DNA of 64,000 nt from Microbulbifer sp. ALW1 (GTDB lineage: Bacteria; Pseudomonadota; Gammaproteobacteria; Pseudomonadales; Cellvibrionaceae), in NCBI RefSeq assembly GCF_009903625.1, contig NZ_CP047569.1:2078501-2142500 (forward strand), written 5' to 3'. Made by a program: the position numbers and the translations under genes. How positions within the stretch are numbered: the first letter of the stretch is position 1; each line of letters begins with the position of its first letter. Below the pieces are notes generated by a model. It was not told where the DNA came from and did no database searches. It saw nothing but the letters and a program-made list of their open reading frames with translations. Below, in pieces: positions 17,109 to 26,643 of the stretch.

Positions 17109-18428
17109 TTAAGTCAGGCGGTTGCGCACCCGGTTGATTTTCCCCTGTACGGCGGCGGTGTCGAACTTGTCGTCGATCAGGTTTTCGCAATCTTCTACAA
17201 GGCGGTCGAGCACCTGGTTCAGCGCGCGTTTGTCTTCCTGGCGATCACAGATCTCAGCCAGCTCGTGCAGCGCGTCGAGCAGGCGCCGCATCACCACGGC
17301 ACTCTGACTGCCGTATTCGCGGATTTCATCCAGTGCTGCCGCCAGGACATCGGCGAAATCCAGTTCGCGGGTTACCAGTCGCAGCTGGTTATTGGTGTCG
17401 TGAAAACAGTTGGGCAGCGGTGGGCGTTGCAGGATGACGCCGATGCCATCGATCAGTCGGTCGATACAGGAGTAGGCGGTAAAGGGGTCGTTGACGCCCG
17501 GTGACAGCGCACGCACGGCAATCTGCGCCAGTTGGCGAATGGAAAAAACGATGTCCTGTTCCGCAGTAGGCTGCGCGCCAATGGTGATGGCGCCCTGAAT
17601 GGCCCGGGCAATTTCCCCGCTGTCTATTTGTCGCGGCGGGTCAAACACCCGCGCCATGCAACTCCAGTGATTCAGGAAGGTGCCCGGGTGGCACTCGAGC
17701 CGGATACAGCAGTCATTGTCGGTGGCCCAGCGCATCAGCTTTTGCCGGTCGATTAATTGCACGTAGCCACTGCTACTTGTTGGCACACACAGGCAGTTGC
17801 TGTCGATATTGAGGTCGCGCTCTTCGACACGGGTGTTGCGGGGATCGCGGCTTTCTTCGGTGGGGTATATCTGTTCCAGGGCCTGGCGGAATTCCCGGTT
17901 GATATGGAAGGTGATGTTATCCACCTGAATGGACTGGGCCACGTTGTGGATAAAGTAGATGAGATAAGCAATACACACGAGCGCCAGCAGAATCGCCATG
18001 CTGACCGCCAGACTCTGATTTTCCCCGCTTTGGTGCCCCGCCTGTATCCCGCGCATGACCATCAATGCGTAAACAAAGGTGGACAGAAAGATACCGAGGG
18101 AGGCCTGGGTACTGCGGTCGCGAATGAAGTTTCGTACCAGATGCGGGCCGAACTGGTTGGCGGCCAGGGTCAGGGCAACGGTGGTGATGGAAAACACGGT
18201 ACCGGCGACGGTAATGGTACTGCCGGCAATTGTAGAGAGCAGGGCGCGAGCACTTTCCCGGTCGCGCAGTTCCAGCCAGCGGAAACCGGGGTAGTGGTCG
18301 ACCTCCAGAATCTGGTCAAGCGCCAGCAGGGTGTGGGCGAGCAATATGGCGGCGGCCATCATGACGGCCGGAATCAGCCAGAAACTGGCGCGCAGTCGCT
18401 CTGACAGGTGCAGCAATCGCTGTTTCAT
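17109..18428 (-). CDS. DUF2254 predicted membrane protein
   Basis: Protein of 439 residues in the DUF2254 family. Hydrophobic segments lie at about 17-38, 64-90, 108-126 and 142-165, followed by a long soluble C-terminal region of about 270 residues that contains FRQALEQIYP and ALSPGVNDPFTAYSCIDRL, the latter typical of the family. Function is unknown. It interrupts the bfr-bfd pair on the same strand, but the gap of about 190 bases to bfd and 366 to bfr does not show an operon. Nothing in the sequence links it to iron. Confidence 0.85.
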   Translation of the reverse strand: MKQRLLHLSERLRASFWLIPAVMMAAAILLAHTLLALDQILEVDHYPGFRWLELRDRESARALLSTIAGSTITVAGTVFSITTVALTLAANQFGPHLVRNFIRDRSTQASLGIFLSTFVYALMVMRGIQAGHQSGENQSLAVSMAILLALVCIAYLIYFIHNVAQSIQVDNITFHINREFRQALEQIYPTEESRDPRNTRVEERDLNIDSNCLCVPTSSSGYVQLIDRQKLMRWATDNDCCIRLECHPGTFLNHWSCMARVFDPPRQIDSGEIARAIQGAITIGAQPTAEQDIVFSIRQLAQIAVRALSPGVNDPFTAYSCIDRLIDGIGVILQRPPLPNCFHDTNNQLRLVTRELDFADVLAAALDEIREYGSQSAVVMRRLLDALHELAEICDRQEDKRALNQVLDRLVEDCENLIDDKFDTAAVQGKINRVRNRLT

Positions 18429-18616
18429 GGGGCTCCGGTTACAGGAGGGGCGGACAGGCTATTGGCTGCTTATAAAGATAGGTCAGCGTACTGGGTTGGT
18501 CGAAGCTGTGCGGATTTGCAGTAGGTCGGGTCGAGAGAGTGTGAGAGAAAACGAGGACTAATTTAGTGCGGGGGATTTGGGGCGCCAGAGGGAAGCGGCG
18601 CCCGGACTTAGGTCAA

Positions 18617-18829
18617 TCAGCTGGCTGAGTAAAAGAGGGCACTGTTGGCAGTGGCCATAACACCACCGGCCATGGTTTCGTCAATGATTTCCTGAGTCAG
18701 CTCGGCACAGCGGCCACATTGAGAAGAAACACCCAGATGGCGACGCAGGGCCTTAACAGACGTAGAGCCGTCGTATACAGCCTCTTTGATCTGGCTGTCG
18801 GTAATGCCTTTACAGATACATACGTACAT
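18617..18829 (-). CDS. bfd: Bacterioferritin-associated ferredoxin
   Basis: Protein of 70 residues from ATG 18829 (MYVCICKGITDSQ) with the Bfd [2Fe-2S] ligands in CIC near the N-terminus and QCGRC in the middle. Bfd docks on bacterioferritin and reduces its mineral core to release Fe2+ when iron is scarce. An upstream in-frame start at 18904 is rejected because the added residues overlap the putative Fur site and do not match the family. A Fur-like operator immediately upstream fits iron-starvation induction. The C-terminal tail ATANSALFYSAS is ordinary. Confidence 0.93.
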   Translation of the reverse strand: MYVCICKGITDSQIKEAVYDGSTSVKALRRHLGVSSQCGRCAELTQEIIDETMAGGVMATANSALFYSAS

Positions 18830-18885
18830 CGCGGAAACCCTGGCGCAAAAACAATCAATCTCAAGTTGGAAGTGGATCTTATTGG

Positions 18886-18909
18886 TAATGAGAATAAGTG
18901 TCAATAAGA
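18886..18909 (-). promoter_or_regulatory. Fur-box-like operator upstream of bfd
   Basis: On the minus strand the core reads CACTTATTCTCATTAC, with repeated A/T-rich hexamers around AATGAGAATAAG on the plus strand, similar to the Fur consensus GATAATGATAATCATTATC. It lies 57-80 bases upstream of the bfd start, where a promoter is expected. Confidence 0.5.
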
Positions 18910-19267
18910 TTGTTTGATCGTTCAGTAATTATTCTAGTTGGCTGTCTGGTATTCAGTAGAAATGTTGGGGACTGCATGGTCAGGTGAGCGCCAGCCGGCG
19001 TTCTACGGCGCATTGCCTGGGGTTGGGTGGGGCGGATCTGGTAGTGAGGAAGGGGGGAATTGGCACTTCCAAAGGTCTGTGTAAAGACCTGTGTGCCGGG
19101 GAATATCTGGCGGCGCCTGCTATCGCGTTTATATAAAAATTTAATGGGACTGCCATAGGGCCCTGTGTATCATAGCGGCCCCCTATCGATCTTTTGTCGA
19201 TTTATAGTCAATGGTTATAAATTGGCCAATTCAATAGCAAACTATCTATCTCATTGAGGAGGTTCTC
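18910..19267. other. bfd-ahpC divergent intergenic region
   Basis: No gene is visible. The left end belongs to bfd control. Near ahpC there is one ATAG-N7-CTAT element (ATAG 19172-19175, CTAT 19183-19186), half of the OxyR consensus spacing. A second half-site at the right distance was not found. The ribosome-binding site GAGGAGG lies just before the ahpC start. Confidence 0.45.
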
Positions 19268-19870
19268 ATGGCTGTATTAGTAGGCAAGCCCGCTCCGGAC
19301 TTCACTGCAGCAGCGGTACTGGGCAACGGCGAAATCGTTGATTCTTACAACCTGGCTGAAACCATCAAGGGTAAGAAAGCGGTTATCTTCTTCTACCCGC
19401 TGGACTTCACCTTTGTATGTCCTTCCGAGCTGATCGCCTTCGACCACCGCTTTGAAGAGTTCCAGAAGCGTGGCGTTGAGGTTATCGGTGTTTCCATCGA
19501 TTCTCAGTTCTCCCACAACGCTTGGCGTAACACCCCGGTGAACGACGGCGGCATCGGCGCTGTTAAGTACGCCCTGGTTGCCGACACCAAGCACGAAATC
19601 TGCCAGGCCTACGACGTTGAGTCCGAAGGCGGCGTTGCTTTCCGTGGTTCTTTCCTGATCGACGAAGAAGGCGTTGTACGTCACCAGGTTGTTAACGATC
19701 TGCCGCTGGGCCGTAACGTTGACGAAATGCTGCGCATGGTTGACGCGCTGGCATTCCACCAGGAGCACGGCGAAGTTTGCCCGGCTGGCTGGCAGGAAGG
19801 TGACAAAGGCATGAACGCTTCTCCGGAAGGCGTTGCTGCTTACCTGAGCGAGAACTCCGACAAGCTGTAA
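19268..19870 (+). CDS. ahpC: 2-Cys peroxiredoxin, AhpC/TsaA family
   Basis: Reduces hydrogen peroxide, organic peroxides or peroxynitrite. The 200-residue typical 2-Cys (Prx1/AhpC) protein has the peroxidatic Cys51 in FTFVCPSEL and the resolving Cys171 in EVCPAGW. No ahpF is adjacent, so electrons may come from thioredoxin. Its position beside bfr and bfd matches the Pseudomonas TsaA-like peroxidase. A strong GAGGAGG ribosome-binding site and many highly used codons suggest abundant expression. It ends in its own terminator. Confidence 0.93.
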   Translation: MAVLVGKPAPDFTAAAVLGNGEIVDSYNLAETIKGKKAVIFFYPLDFTFVCPSELIAFDHRFEEFQKRGVEVIGVSIDSQFSHNAWRNTPVNDGGIGAVKYALVADTKHEICQAYDVESEGGVAFRGSFLIDEEGVVRHQVVNDLPLGRNVDEMLRMVDALAFHQEHGEVCPAGWQEGDKGMNASPEGVAAYLSENSDKL

Positions 19871-19912
19871 GGCTTGCTTGAGAGAAGGGGGGCTTCGGCC
19901 CTCCATCGCCTG

Positions 19913-19937
19913 AAAACCGCCGCGAGGCGGTTTTTTT
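19913..19937 (+). terminator. Terminator after ahpC
   Basis: Stem AAAACCGCC (19913-19921), loop GCGA, GGCGGTTTT (19926-19934), running on into T to 19937. It lies 42 bases past the ahpC stop. Confidence 0.92.
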
Positions 19938-20184
19938 GTACCTCGAATTTGCGCAAAATCTCACCGAAAGTGCGTGTTTGTTCCACTTTTATTACAATGC
20001 CTTCCAAAATTCCTCTGGGGCGCCGGTTGAGACTGGCAATCCAGTAAAAATTGCCCGGTGGCAAAGAATTTTTGTGCGGGCTGCTAGTCTTAATAGAGCT
20101 TCTCCACATTCCTTACAGATACTTGGCACGACGAAATTTGGGCAAAAATGGCGGTCACCGTCGCGGCAGTGTGAAGTGCGGTAC

Positions 20185-21465
20185 ATGGTGTTTCTCAAAG
20201 TGATTCAGGGTTTTACAAACAGTATCCGCAGCAGTTCCCGAAGCCGTGTGCTCGGTCTGCTGTTGCCTGTGCTGGCGTTATTGGCGGCTGGAAGTGCGAC
20301 GGCGGCGGACGCCGAGCGATCGCAGCGCGCAGACAAGACCGCCCGCGAAGCCGGCAAGACGGTCAGCAAGGGCGTGGAAGCCAGTGCCAAAGAGTTCGAT
20401 CGCTATTTCCGCCAGTTGCTGAAGCAGCAGGGGATTCCCGGTGCGGCCTATGTGATCGTGGATCACGATCAGATTGTGGCCATGAACACCTATGGTGTCC
20501 GGATCAAAGGCAAGCACGAAGCGGTCACTACCCACACGGTGTTCCGCCTGGCATCCGTTTCCAAGACATTTGCGGCCAGTATGGCGGCCGTGCTGGAGCA
20601 CGAGCACAAGTTCAACTGGGGCGACAAGGTGGTGCGCTATGTGCCCCAGCTCAGCTTCAAGACGCCGGCGCTGTCCATGCAGCTACAGGTGCAGCATCTG
20701 CTGAGCCATTCCTCCGGTTTAACCCCTAACGCCTACGACAATTACCTGGAAGACAACCGGCCTCTGTCCAAGATACTGCCGATGTTCTCCACCATTGATC
20801 CCCACTGTGCGCCTGGTAAGTGCTACGGCTACCAGAATGTGTTGTTCAGCCTGATCGAAGATGTGATCCAGAAGGCGACCGGCGTGCCTTATAGCCGCCA
20901 GTTGAAAGAGCGGTTCTTTACCCCGCTGAAGATGGAAGATGCCTCCCTGGGGTGGGAAAGCTTTATGGCCGCGAGCAATCGCGCCGCACCACACGTGCAG
21001 ACCGGCAGCGGCTGGCGTCCGGTGAAGGTGGAAAAAGAGTATTACCTGGCGGCCCCGGCCGCGGGTGTGAACGCCAGTATCAGCGATATGGCCCAGTGGC
21101 TGAAAGCGCAGATGGGCTACTACCCGGAGGTGCTGTCGCAGGCGGTGATCGACGACCTGACCACCGAACGTGTGGAAACCCGCCGCCATATGCGCCACCG
21201 GATCTGGCGTGACTATATCGACCACGCTGGTTACGGCCTCGGCTGGCGCCTCTACACGGTCGGCGACGATCGCATCATTTTCCACGGCGGCTGGGTGGCG
21301 GGTTTCCGCGCTGCGGTAGCCTACTCGGAAAAGCGCAAGGTGGGCATCGCCATTTTGATGAACGCTGAGTCGCGGGTGATCTCTGATCTTACCGGCAACT
21401 TTATTGCCGACATCACCGGCCGTGGCAAGCTGGTGCAGGCCATCGCCGCCTCTGCCAAGAAGTGA
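20185..21465 (+). CDS. Exported class C beta-lactamase-like serine hydrolase
   Basis: Protein of 426 residues from ATG 20185. A signal sequence (about 21-42, ending SATAADAE) is followed by a serine beta-lactamase/DD-peptidase fold: SxxK at Ser124-Lys127 (SVSK), YxN at Tyr216-Asn218 (YQN) and HGG near the C-terminus in place of KTG. This set is typical of EstB-like esterases, D-aminopeptidases and AmpH-type proteins as well as class C lactamases, so beta-lactam resistance should not be assumed. The frame stays open upstream to 19936, but that part lies on the ahpC terminator and looks non-coding. The 247 bases before the start hold no other gene. Confidence 0.85.
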   Translation: MVFLKVIQGFTNSIRSSSRSRVLGLLLPVLALLAAGSATAADAERSQRADKTAREAGKTVSKGVEASAKEFDRYFRQLLKQQGIPGAAYVIVDHDQIVAMNTYGVRIKGKHEAVTTHTVFRLASVSKTFAASMAAVLEHEHKFNWGDKVVRYVPQLSFKTPALSMQLQVQHLLSHSSGLTPNAYDNYLEDNRPLSKILPMFSTIDPHCAPGKCYGYQNVLFSLIEDVIQKATGVPYSRQLKERFFTPLKMEDASLGWESFMAASNRAAPHVQTGSGWRPVKVEKEYYLAAPAAGVNASISDMAQWLKAQMGYYPEVLSQAVIDDLTTERVETRRHMRHRIWRDYIDHAGYGLGWRLYTVGDDRIIFHGGWVAGFRAAVAYSEKRKVGIAILMNAESRVISDLTGNFIADITGRGKLVQAIAASAKK

Positions 21466-21608
21466 CTGCGAGAGGGGGCTATGTCCCCGCTTGTTCCGTT
21501 CTCGCAATCCCCCCGATCCCCCGTATATATCCTTAAATCCTCCTGTTGCCTCTCCTGCTGTTCCTCTTATTGCTCCTCTTATTACCCCTCTTTATTGCCA
21601 TTGCAGCG

Positions 21609-21636
21609 GTTGAATTGATCACACCCGGCCCAATAT
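21609..21636 (+). promoter_or_regulatory. Sigma-32-like heat-shock promoter of htpG
   Basis: GTTGAAT (21609-21615) and CCCAATAT (21629-21636) with a 13-base spacer resemble the sigma-32 consensus CTTGAAA / CCCCATNT. The -10 element ends 74 bases before the htpG start. htpG is a classical sigma-32 gene. Confidence 0.6.
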
Positions 21637-21710
21637 TGGCTGACTGATTGAGTTTTAAGTTGCCGGTTGCAGCCGGCGACGGTCGAATAGATTTAGGGGA
21701 GATCCGATCC

Positions 21711-23624
21711 ATGACTGTTGAGGCACATAAAGAGAATCACGGCTTCCAGACCGAAGCCAAGCAACTGTTGCACCTGATGATCCACTCGCTCTACTCCAAC
21801 AAGGAGATTTTCCTGCGCGAGCTGGTATCCAACGCCTCCGATGCCGCCGACAAGCTGCGCTTTGAATCCCTCTCCAAGCCGGAATTGCTGGCGGAAGATC
21901 CCGATCTGCGCATTCGTATCGAATTCGACAAAGACGCGGGTACCCTGACCATTGCCGACAACGGTATCGGCATGAGCCGCGACGAAGTGATCGAGAACCT
22001 GGGCACCATCGCCCGCTCCGGCACCGCCAACTTCATGCAGAACCTCTCTGGTGACCAGAAGAAGGATGCACACCTGATCGGCCAGTTTGGGGTCGGTTTC
22101 TACTCCGCGTTTATCGTCGCCGACAAGGTTGACGTATTTACCCGTCGCGCCGGCTCCGATGCCAGCCAGGGCGTGCACTGGGAGTGCAGTGGTGAGGCGG
22201 AATACTCGGTCGAGAACGTCGAGTGGCCGGATCGCGGCACCCGTGTGGTGCTGCACCTGAAAGACGACGCCAAAGAGTTTGCCGACGACTGGCGCCTGCG
22301 CTCCATCATCAAGAAATACTCCGATCACATCGCCATCCCAGTGGAGATGCTGAAACAGGAAGCCCCGGCAGCCGAGGGTGAAGAGCAACAAGGCAGCGCA
22401 CCGGAATTTGAAGCGGTCAATGCCGCCCAGGCGCTGTGGACGCGCCCGCGCTCCGAGGTGAAATCCGAGGAGTACAAAGAGTTTTACAAGCACGTGTCCC
22501 ACGATTTCGAGGACCCGCTGACCTGGAGCCACAACCGCGTGGAAGGCAAGCTGGACTACACCAGCCTGCTGTATATCCCCGCGCGCCCGCCTTTCGACCT
22601 GTACCAGCGCGATGCCGCCCGCGGCCTCAAACTGTACGTGCAGCGCACTTTCATCATGGACGACGCCGAGCAGTTCCTGCCGCTGTACCTGCGCTTTGTG
22701 AAAGGGGTGCTGGACTCCAATGACCTGCCGCTGAACGTCTCCCGCGAGATTCTGCAGAAAGACCAGAACACCGATGCCATCAAGAGTGCGCTGACCAAGC
22801 GTGTACTGGATATGCTCGACAAGCTGGCCAAGAAAGACGCAGAGCAGTACCAGAAGTTCTGGGACCTGTTCGGTTCCGTGATGAAAGAGGGGCCGGCGGA
22901 AGATTTTGCCAACAAGGAAAAAGTGGCCAAACTGCTGCGCTTCTCCACCACCCAGACGGACAATCCCAAGCAGGATCAGTCCCTCGAGGACTACGTCGGC
23001 CGCATGAAGGACGGCCAGAAGCACATCTACTACGTGTGCGCGGACAACTTCGCCACTGCCAAGTCTTCTCCTTACCTGGAGGTCTTCCGCAAGAAGGGTA
23101 TCGAAGTGCTGCTGCTGACCGACCAGGTGGACGAGTGGTTCGTTGGCCATATGCAGGAGTTTGACGGCAAGCAGTTCCAGGATGTGGCCAAAGGCGCACT
23201 GGACCTGGGTGAAGCGGAAAACGACGACGACAAGGCCGAGCGCGAGAAGGTCGAGAAAGAAGCGGGCGCCCTGGTAGAGCGCGTCAAGGAAGTGCTGGAA
23301 AGCCGCGTGGAAGATGTGCGCGCGACCACGCGCCTGGTGGACTCGCCGGCGTGCCTGGTGGCGAGCGACAACGATATGGGCATGCAGATGCGCCGTATCC
23401 TGGAGCAGGCCGGCCAGAGCCTGCCGGAAGCCAAGCCGATCTTTGAGCTGAACCCCAGCCACCCGCTGGTGCAGCGCCTGGATCAGGAGCAGGACGAAGA
23501 TCGCTTTGCGGACCTCACCAATATCCTGATGGATCAGGCCAACCTGGCTGCCGGTAACCAGCTGGCGGATCCTGCGGATTATGTGCGCCGTCTGAACGCG
23601 CTGTTGCTGGAACTCAATCGCTGA
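21711..23624 (+). CDS. htpG: Molecular chaperone HtpG (Hsp90)
   Basis: ATP-dependent Hsp90 chaperone of 637 residues from ATG 21711 ([12 protein letters not shown]). The N-terminal GHKL ATPase domain shows [25 protein letters not shown] and [11 protein letters not shown]. The middle domain has the catalytic-arginine region SREILQ, and the C-terminal dimerisation domain follows. Length is usual. An in-frame TTG-type extension to 21648 crosses the likely promoter and is rejected. It stands as a single gene with its own sigma-32-like promoter; a GC-rich hairpin follows the stop. Confidence 0.97.
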   Translation: MTVEAHKENHGFQTEAKQLLHLMIHSLYSNKEIFLRELVSNASDAADKLRFESLSKPELLAEDPDLRIRIEFDKDAGTLTIADNGIGMSRDEVIENLGTIARSGTANFMQNLSGDQKKDAHLIGQFGVGFYSAFIVADKVDVFTRRAGSDASQGVHWECSGEAEYSVENVEWPDRGTRVVLHLKDDAKEFADDWRLRSIIKKYSDHIAIPVEMLKQEAPAAEGEEQQGSAPEFEAVNAAQALWTRPRSEVKSEEYKEFYKHVSHDFEDPLTWSHNRVEGKLDYTSLLYIPARPPFDLYQRDAARGLKLYVQRTFIMDDAEQFLPLYLRFVKGVLDSNDLPLNVSREILQKDQNTDAIKSALTKRVLDMLDKLAKKDAEQYQKFWDLFGSVMKEGPAEDFANKEKVAKLLRFSTTQTDNPKQDQSLEDYVGRMKDGQKHIYYVCADNFATAKSSPYLEVFRKKGIEVLLLTDQVDEWFVGHMQEFDGKQFQDVAKGALDLGEAENDDDKAEREKVEKEAGALVERVKEVLESRVEDVRATTRLVDSPACLVASDNDMGMQMRRILEQAGQSLPEAKPIFELNPSHPLVQRLDQEQDEDRFADLTNILMDQANLAAGNQLADPADYVRRLNALLLELNR

Positions 23625-23641
23625 TTGTTTCAGTGATGGCT

Positions 23642-23666
23642 CCCGGCCGGGTTTCGCCCGGCCGGG
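23642..23666. other. Strong GC hairpin after htpG
   Basis: Perfect 10-bp stem CCCGGCCGGG (23642-23651 with 23657-23666) and a TTTCG loop, 17 bases past the htpG stop. No T-run follows, so it may stabilise the 3' end rather than terminate on its own. Confidence 0.5.
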
Positions 23667-23862
23667 ATAGCGGATGGGTGAAGTTGGTCGCCAATCCGGC
23701 TTTGCCGATGTTGACCGAAAATTGAATGATACCGGTGAGGCGCAATGCGCTCGCCAGAGTCTGCGCTATATTTCTTCTTGTCGGTTTTTTGCACGAATTG
23801 ACCGTAAAAAGACGGCAATTGTTGGCGAACTTGGCAAAAGTGATCAAATACTTGTGCGGCCG

Positions 23863-23891
23863 TTGGGCGCCGGGTCCCGGCTCCGTATAAT
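23863..23891 (+). promoter_or_regulatory. Sigma-70-like promoter of gpsA
   Basis: TTGGGC (23863-23868) and TATAAT (23886-23891) are 17 bases apart, 33 bases before the gpsA start. The 300-base htpG-gpsA gap otherwise holds only the GC hairpin. Confidence 0.65.
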
Positions 23892-23924
23892 CTCCCGCTG
23901 CACAGCAAACAATTACAGAGCCTT

Positions 23925-25004
23925 ATGACTCAAACAGACGTTTCCACTAACGCCACTGAATCCCGTTACTCCATCGCCATTCTTGGTGGTGGCAGCTTTG
24001 GTACCGCCGTTGCCAATATCATCGCCGGCAATGGCCACGATACCCGCCAGTGGATGCGGGACCCGGAGCGCGCTGCTGCCTGTATGGCCGAGCGCGAGAA
24101 CCAGTACTACCTGCCCGGTGTTGCCCTGCACCCGGATCTCAACATCACCAGCGACCTGGAAAAAGCCGTGTGCGGCTGCCAGGTGGTGTTCGTGGCGATC
24201 CCCAGTAAATCCTTTCGTGAGGTAGTGCACCGCGCGGCGCCGATCCTGGCCCCGGGTACCATGCTGATTTCCCTCACCAAGGGCGTGGAGCACGACAGCT
24301 TCCACCTGATGAGCGATATCCTGCGCGAGGAAACCGAAGGAATGCGCGTGGGGGTACTGAGTGGTCCCAATTTTGCCAAGGAGATCGTCGCAGGCCACTA
24401 CACCGCGACGGTGATCGCTAGTGAGGACGAGTCCCTGTGCGAGACCATTCAGAAGGTGCTGCACTCGGAGACTTTCCGGGTTTATTCCAGTAATGATGTG
24501 TTCGGGGTGGAGTTGGCCGGTGCCCTGAAGAATATCTACGCCATAGTGACCGGCATGGCCGTGGCCCTTGGCCGCGGCCAGAACACCACCAGTCTGCTGA
24601 TTACCCGCGCCCTGGCGGAGATGATGCGATTTGCGGAGGCTGTCGGTGCCGACCCAATGACCTTTATCGGCCTTGCCGGTGTCGGCGACCTGATATTGAC
24701 CTGTTCTTCGGATCTCAGCCGTAACTACCGGGTGGGCTACCTGGTGGGCAAAGGCAAGAAGCTGGATGAGGCGGTTTCGGAAATCGGCCAGGTGGCGGAA
24801 GGGGTGAATACCGTTCGCCTGATCAAGGCGAAGGCCGATGAGCTGGATGTCTACATGCCCTTGGTTTCCGCGATTCACGCCATATTATTTGAAGGTACCC
24901 CGATACCGACGGTTATCCGCGAGCTGATGTCCGGGGCCCAGACGTTTGATGTGGCCTATTCGGCAAAGCCTGATAGCCAAACAGAAACGCTTCAAAACCA
25001 ATAA
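23925..25004 (+). CDS. gpsA: Glycerol-3-phosphate dehydrogenase [NAD(P)+]
   Basis: Reduces dihydroxyacetone phosphate to sn-glycerol 3-phosphate for phospholipid synthesis. The 359-residue protein has the dinucleotide-binding [10 protein letters not shown] motif near residue 21, the SGPNFAKEI segment, the catalytic lysine region GALKNIYA and the substrate-binding [11 protein letters not shown]. The N-terminal 15 residues and the C-terminal 20 are loose extensions. It is probably the first gene of a run with the two DUF4389 genes and sixA (gaps of 11, 116 and 29 bases). Confidence 0.96.
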   Translation: MTQTDVSTNATESRYSIAILGGGSFGTAVANIIAGNGHDTRQWMRDPERAAACMAERENQYYLPGVALHPDLNITSDLEKAVCGCQVVFVAIPSKSFREVVHRAAPILAPGTMLISLTKGVEHDSFHLMSDILREETEGMRVGVLSGPNFAKEIVAGHYTATVIASEDESLCETIQKVLHSETFRVYSSNDVFGVELAGALKNIYAIVTGMAVALGRGQNTTSLLITRALAEMMRFAEAVGADPMTFIGLAGVGDLILTCSSDLSRNYRVGYLVGKGKKLDEAVSEIGQVAEGVNTVRLIKAKADELDVYMPLVSAIHAILFEGTPIPTVIRELMSGAQTFDVAYSAKPDSQTETLQNQ

Positions 25005-25015
25005 ATGGATGCGCC

Positions 25016-25294
25016 ATGAATAACGAACAGATCAAACAGAACCTGACTTCCTCGGATCACTGGGTGCGCCTGCTATTTATGGTGCTGTTCGTGATCCTGC
25101 TGGAGATAGCGGGGGTGGTGATGCTTGCCACCATAGTGCTGCAATTCCTCTTTGCCATCGTTTCTGGCGGGCCGAACGACAACCTTCGCCAGCTCGGCAA
25201 CCAGATTGCATCCTATATTTATCAGACCCTGCAATTCCTGATTTACAACACTGAAGAGAAGCCTTTCCCGTTTGCGGAATGGCCGGAGTCCTGA
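25016..25294 (+). CDS. DUF4389 membrane protein, short copy
   Basis: Protein of 92 residues starting 11 bases after gpsA. It has a conserved N-terminal MNNEQIKQNLTS, one long hydrophobic stretch (about 17-49, perhaps two helices) and a conserved tail QIASYIYQTLQFLIYN-EEKPFPF-EWP. It belongs to DUF4389, small inner-membrane proteins without known function, commonly found beside gpsA in pseudomonads. The following gene is a close tandem copy with a long extension. It probably shares the gpsA promoter. Confidence 0.85.
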   Translation: MNNEQIKQNLTSSDHWVRLLFMVLFVILLEIAGVVMLATIVLQFLFAIVSGGPNDNLRQLGNQIASYIYQTLQFLIYNTEEKPFPFAEWPES

Positions 25295-25410
25295 CGCCTG
25301 CAGGCGTCGGAAGGCTCCTTGTGTCGTCAATGCTATAGTGTGTATTCATGCGCCGGCTTTGTGGCCGGCCAAATTTTTGTGGTGCCCAACAACGGACTGG
25401 TGATCGCCTC

Positions 25411-26055
25411 ATGAGTAACGAAGAACTGAAACAAAACCTGACCTCCACCAACCAGTGGGTGCGCCTGATTTACATGGTGCTCTTCGCGGTACTGCTGGAA
25501 ATTGCCGGCTTTGTCATGCTGGCGGTGGTTATCGCCCAATTCCTGTTTGCCATTTTTACCGGCAGCGCCAACGACAACCTGCGTCGCCTTGGCGACCAGA
25601 TTGCCTCCTACATTTATCAGACCCTGCAATTCCTGATCTACAACTCGGAAGAGAAACCTTTTCCGTTTTCCGAGTGGCCCGAGTCCGAGGAGGAAGACCT
25701 GTCTTCCTATGCGAGCGCGGAGGAAATTGATGGTGAGGTAATCGGGGCGGACGCCGATACAGATGAAACGGTGGCTGAAGCAGAGGTAGTCGAAGAGGCT
25801 GAGAAGGCGGTCGAGAAGACAGTCGAGAAGACTGCTGAGAAGACTGACCAGAAATCCGCATCCAAGCCATCGGAGGATGCCGAGTCCTCGTCGGCGGCGA
25901 CCGAAGAGCCCCTGCGGAAAGCGAAGTCGTCCAAAAAAGTTGAGGCCTCGGGCGACGCTGAAACGGTGATTGAGCTTGGCAGTGATGCATCCGCAGAGCC
26001 AAGTGATGACTCTGCAACGGAATCTACCGCAGAAAAGAGTTCTGGCGATAAATAG
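25411..26055 (+). CDS. DUF4389 membrane protein, long copy with acidic tail
   Basis: Protein of 214 residues from ATG 25411. Residues 1-92 repeat the preceding gene almost position for position (MSNEELKQNLTS... to PFSEWPES). The rest (93-214) is a low-complexity tail rich in Glu, Ala, Ser, Lys and Thr, with repeated VEKT units near 130-140 and no predicted fold. The pair is best explained by tandem duplication followed by addition or loss of the tail. Function is unknown; the acidic tail would face the cytoplasm or periplasm depending on topology, which I cannot settle. Confidence 0.85.
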   Translation: MSNEELKQNLTSTNQWVRLIYMVLFAVLLEIAGFVMLAVVIAQFLFAIFTGSANDNLRRLGDQIASYIYQTLQFLIYNSEEKPFPFSEWPESEEEDLSSYASAEEIDGEVIGADADTDETVAEAEVVEEAEKAVEKTVEKTAEKTDQKSASKPSEDAESSSAATEEPLRKAKSSKKVEASGDAETVIELGSDASAEPSDDSATESTAEKSSGDK

Positions 26056-26084
26056 TCCCCAGCGGTTTTTGACGGGAGTTTGTA

Positions 26085-26543
26085 GTGCTGTTGTTTGTAT
26101 TGCGCCATGGCCACGCAGAGCCGTTCAGTAAAAGTGACGAAACCCGCGCCCTGACCGAAGGCGGACGTGCCGAAGTTGCCGCCGTCTGCAAGGAGCGGGC
26201 ATCGGAGCTGGCTCAGGTAAAAACCATCTGGGCAAGTCCCTTCGTCCGCACTCGCCAGACCGCCAAGATCGTGGCAGAGACCTTTGGTCTTGAGGTGGAG
26301 ATCCAGGAGGTACTGACGAGCGATACGCCGCTGGCGGAGTTGCTGGATGCCCTGGGCGAAGTGGAAGAGAAGTCTTTCCCGCTGTTGCTGGTCAGTCATC
26401 AGCCGCTAGTAGGCGAGCTGGTGAATGGCCTCTGCGGCACTGGCAATGAACACCCCATGGGCACGGCGAGTCTCGCCTGCCTATCATCGGATGTGTGGGC
26501 ACTGGATTGCGCGGAACTGGAATGGCTGCAGCATAAGCCTTGA
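26085..26543 (+). CDS. sixA: Phosphohistidine phosphatase SixA
   Basis: Protein of 152 residues, histidine phosphatase superfamily: RHG catalytic motif at 7-9, SPFVRTRQTA around 51-60 and the second histidine in SHQPLV. SixA removes phosphate from phosphohistidines; in E. coli its main target is the nitrogen PTS protein NPr. It starts with GTG 26085, 29 bases after the DUF4389 gene, and is likely cotranscribed. The length is usual for the family. Confidence 0.9.
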   Translation: MLLFVLRHGHAEPFSKSDETRALTEGGRAEVAAVCKERASELAQVKTIWASPFVRTRQTAKIVAETFGLEVEIQEVLTSDTPLAELLDALGEVEEKSFPLLLVSHQPLVGELVNGLCGTGNEHPMGTASLACLSSDVWALDCAELEWLQHKP

Positions 26544-26643
26544 TACGCGAAAATAGGCCATCAAGTCTGGCGCCTGTGGCCATTGAGGTCGGTTCGAGCC
26601 GCTGTAACTATGGTGGCTTGAATCATAAAAACTGTTGTTCCTC

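Noticed and set aside
20185..21465. Acquired beta-lactamase resistance gene
   Set aside because: SxxK, YxN and HGG are shared with esterases and peptidases; nothing mobile is nearby and composition matches the neighbours.
21693..23462. Minus-strand open frame of 589 codons opposite htpG
   Set aside because: Shadow of htpG codon bias with no domain or ribosome-binding site.
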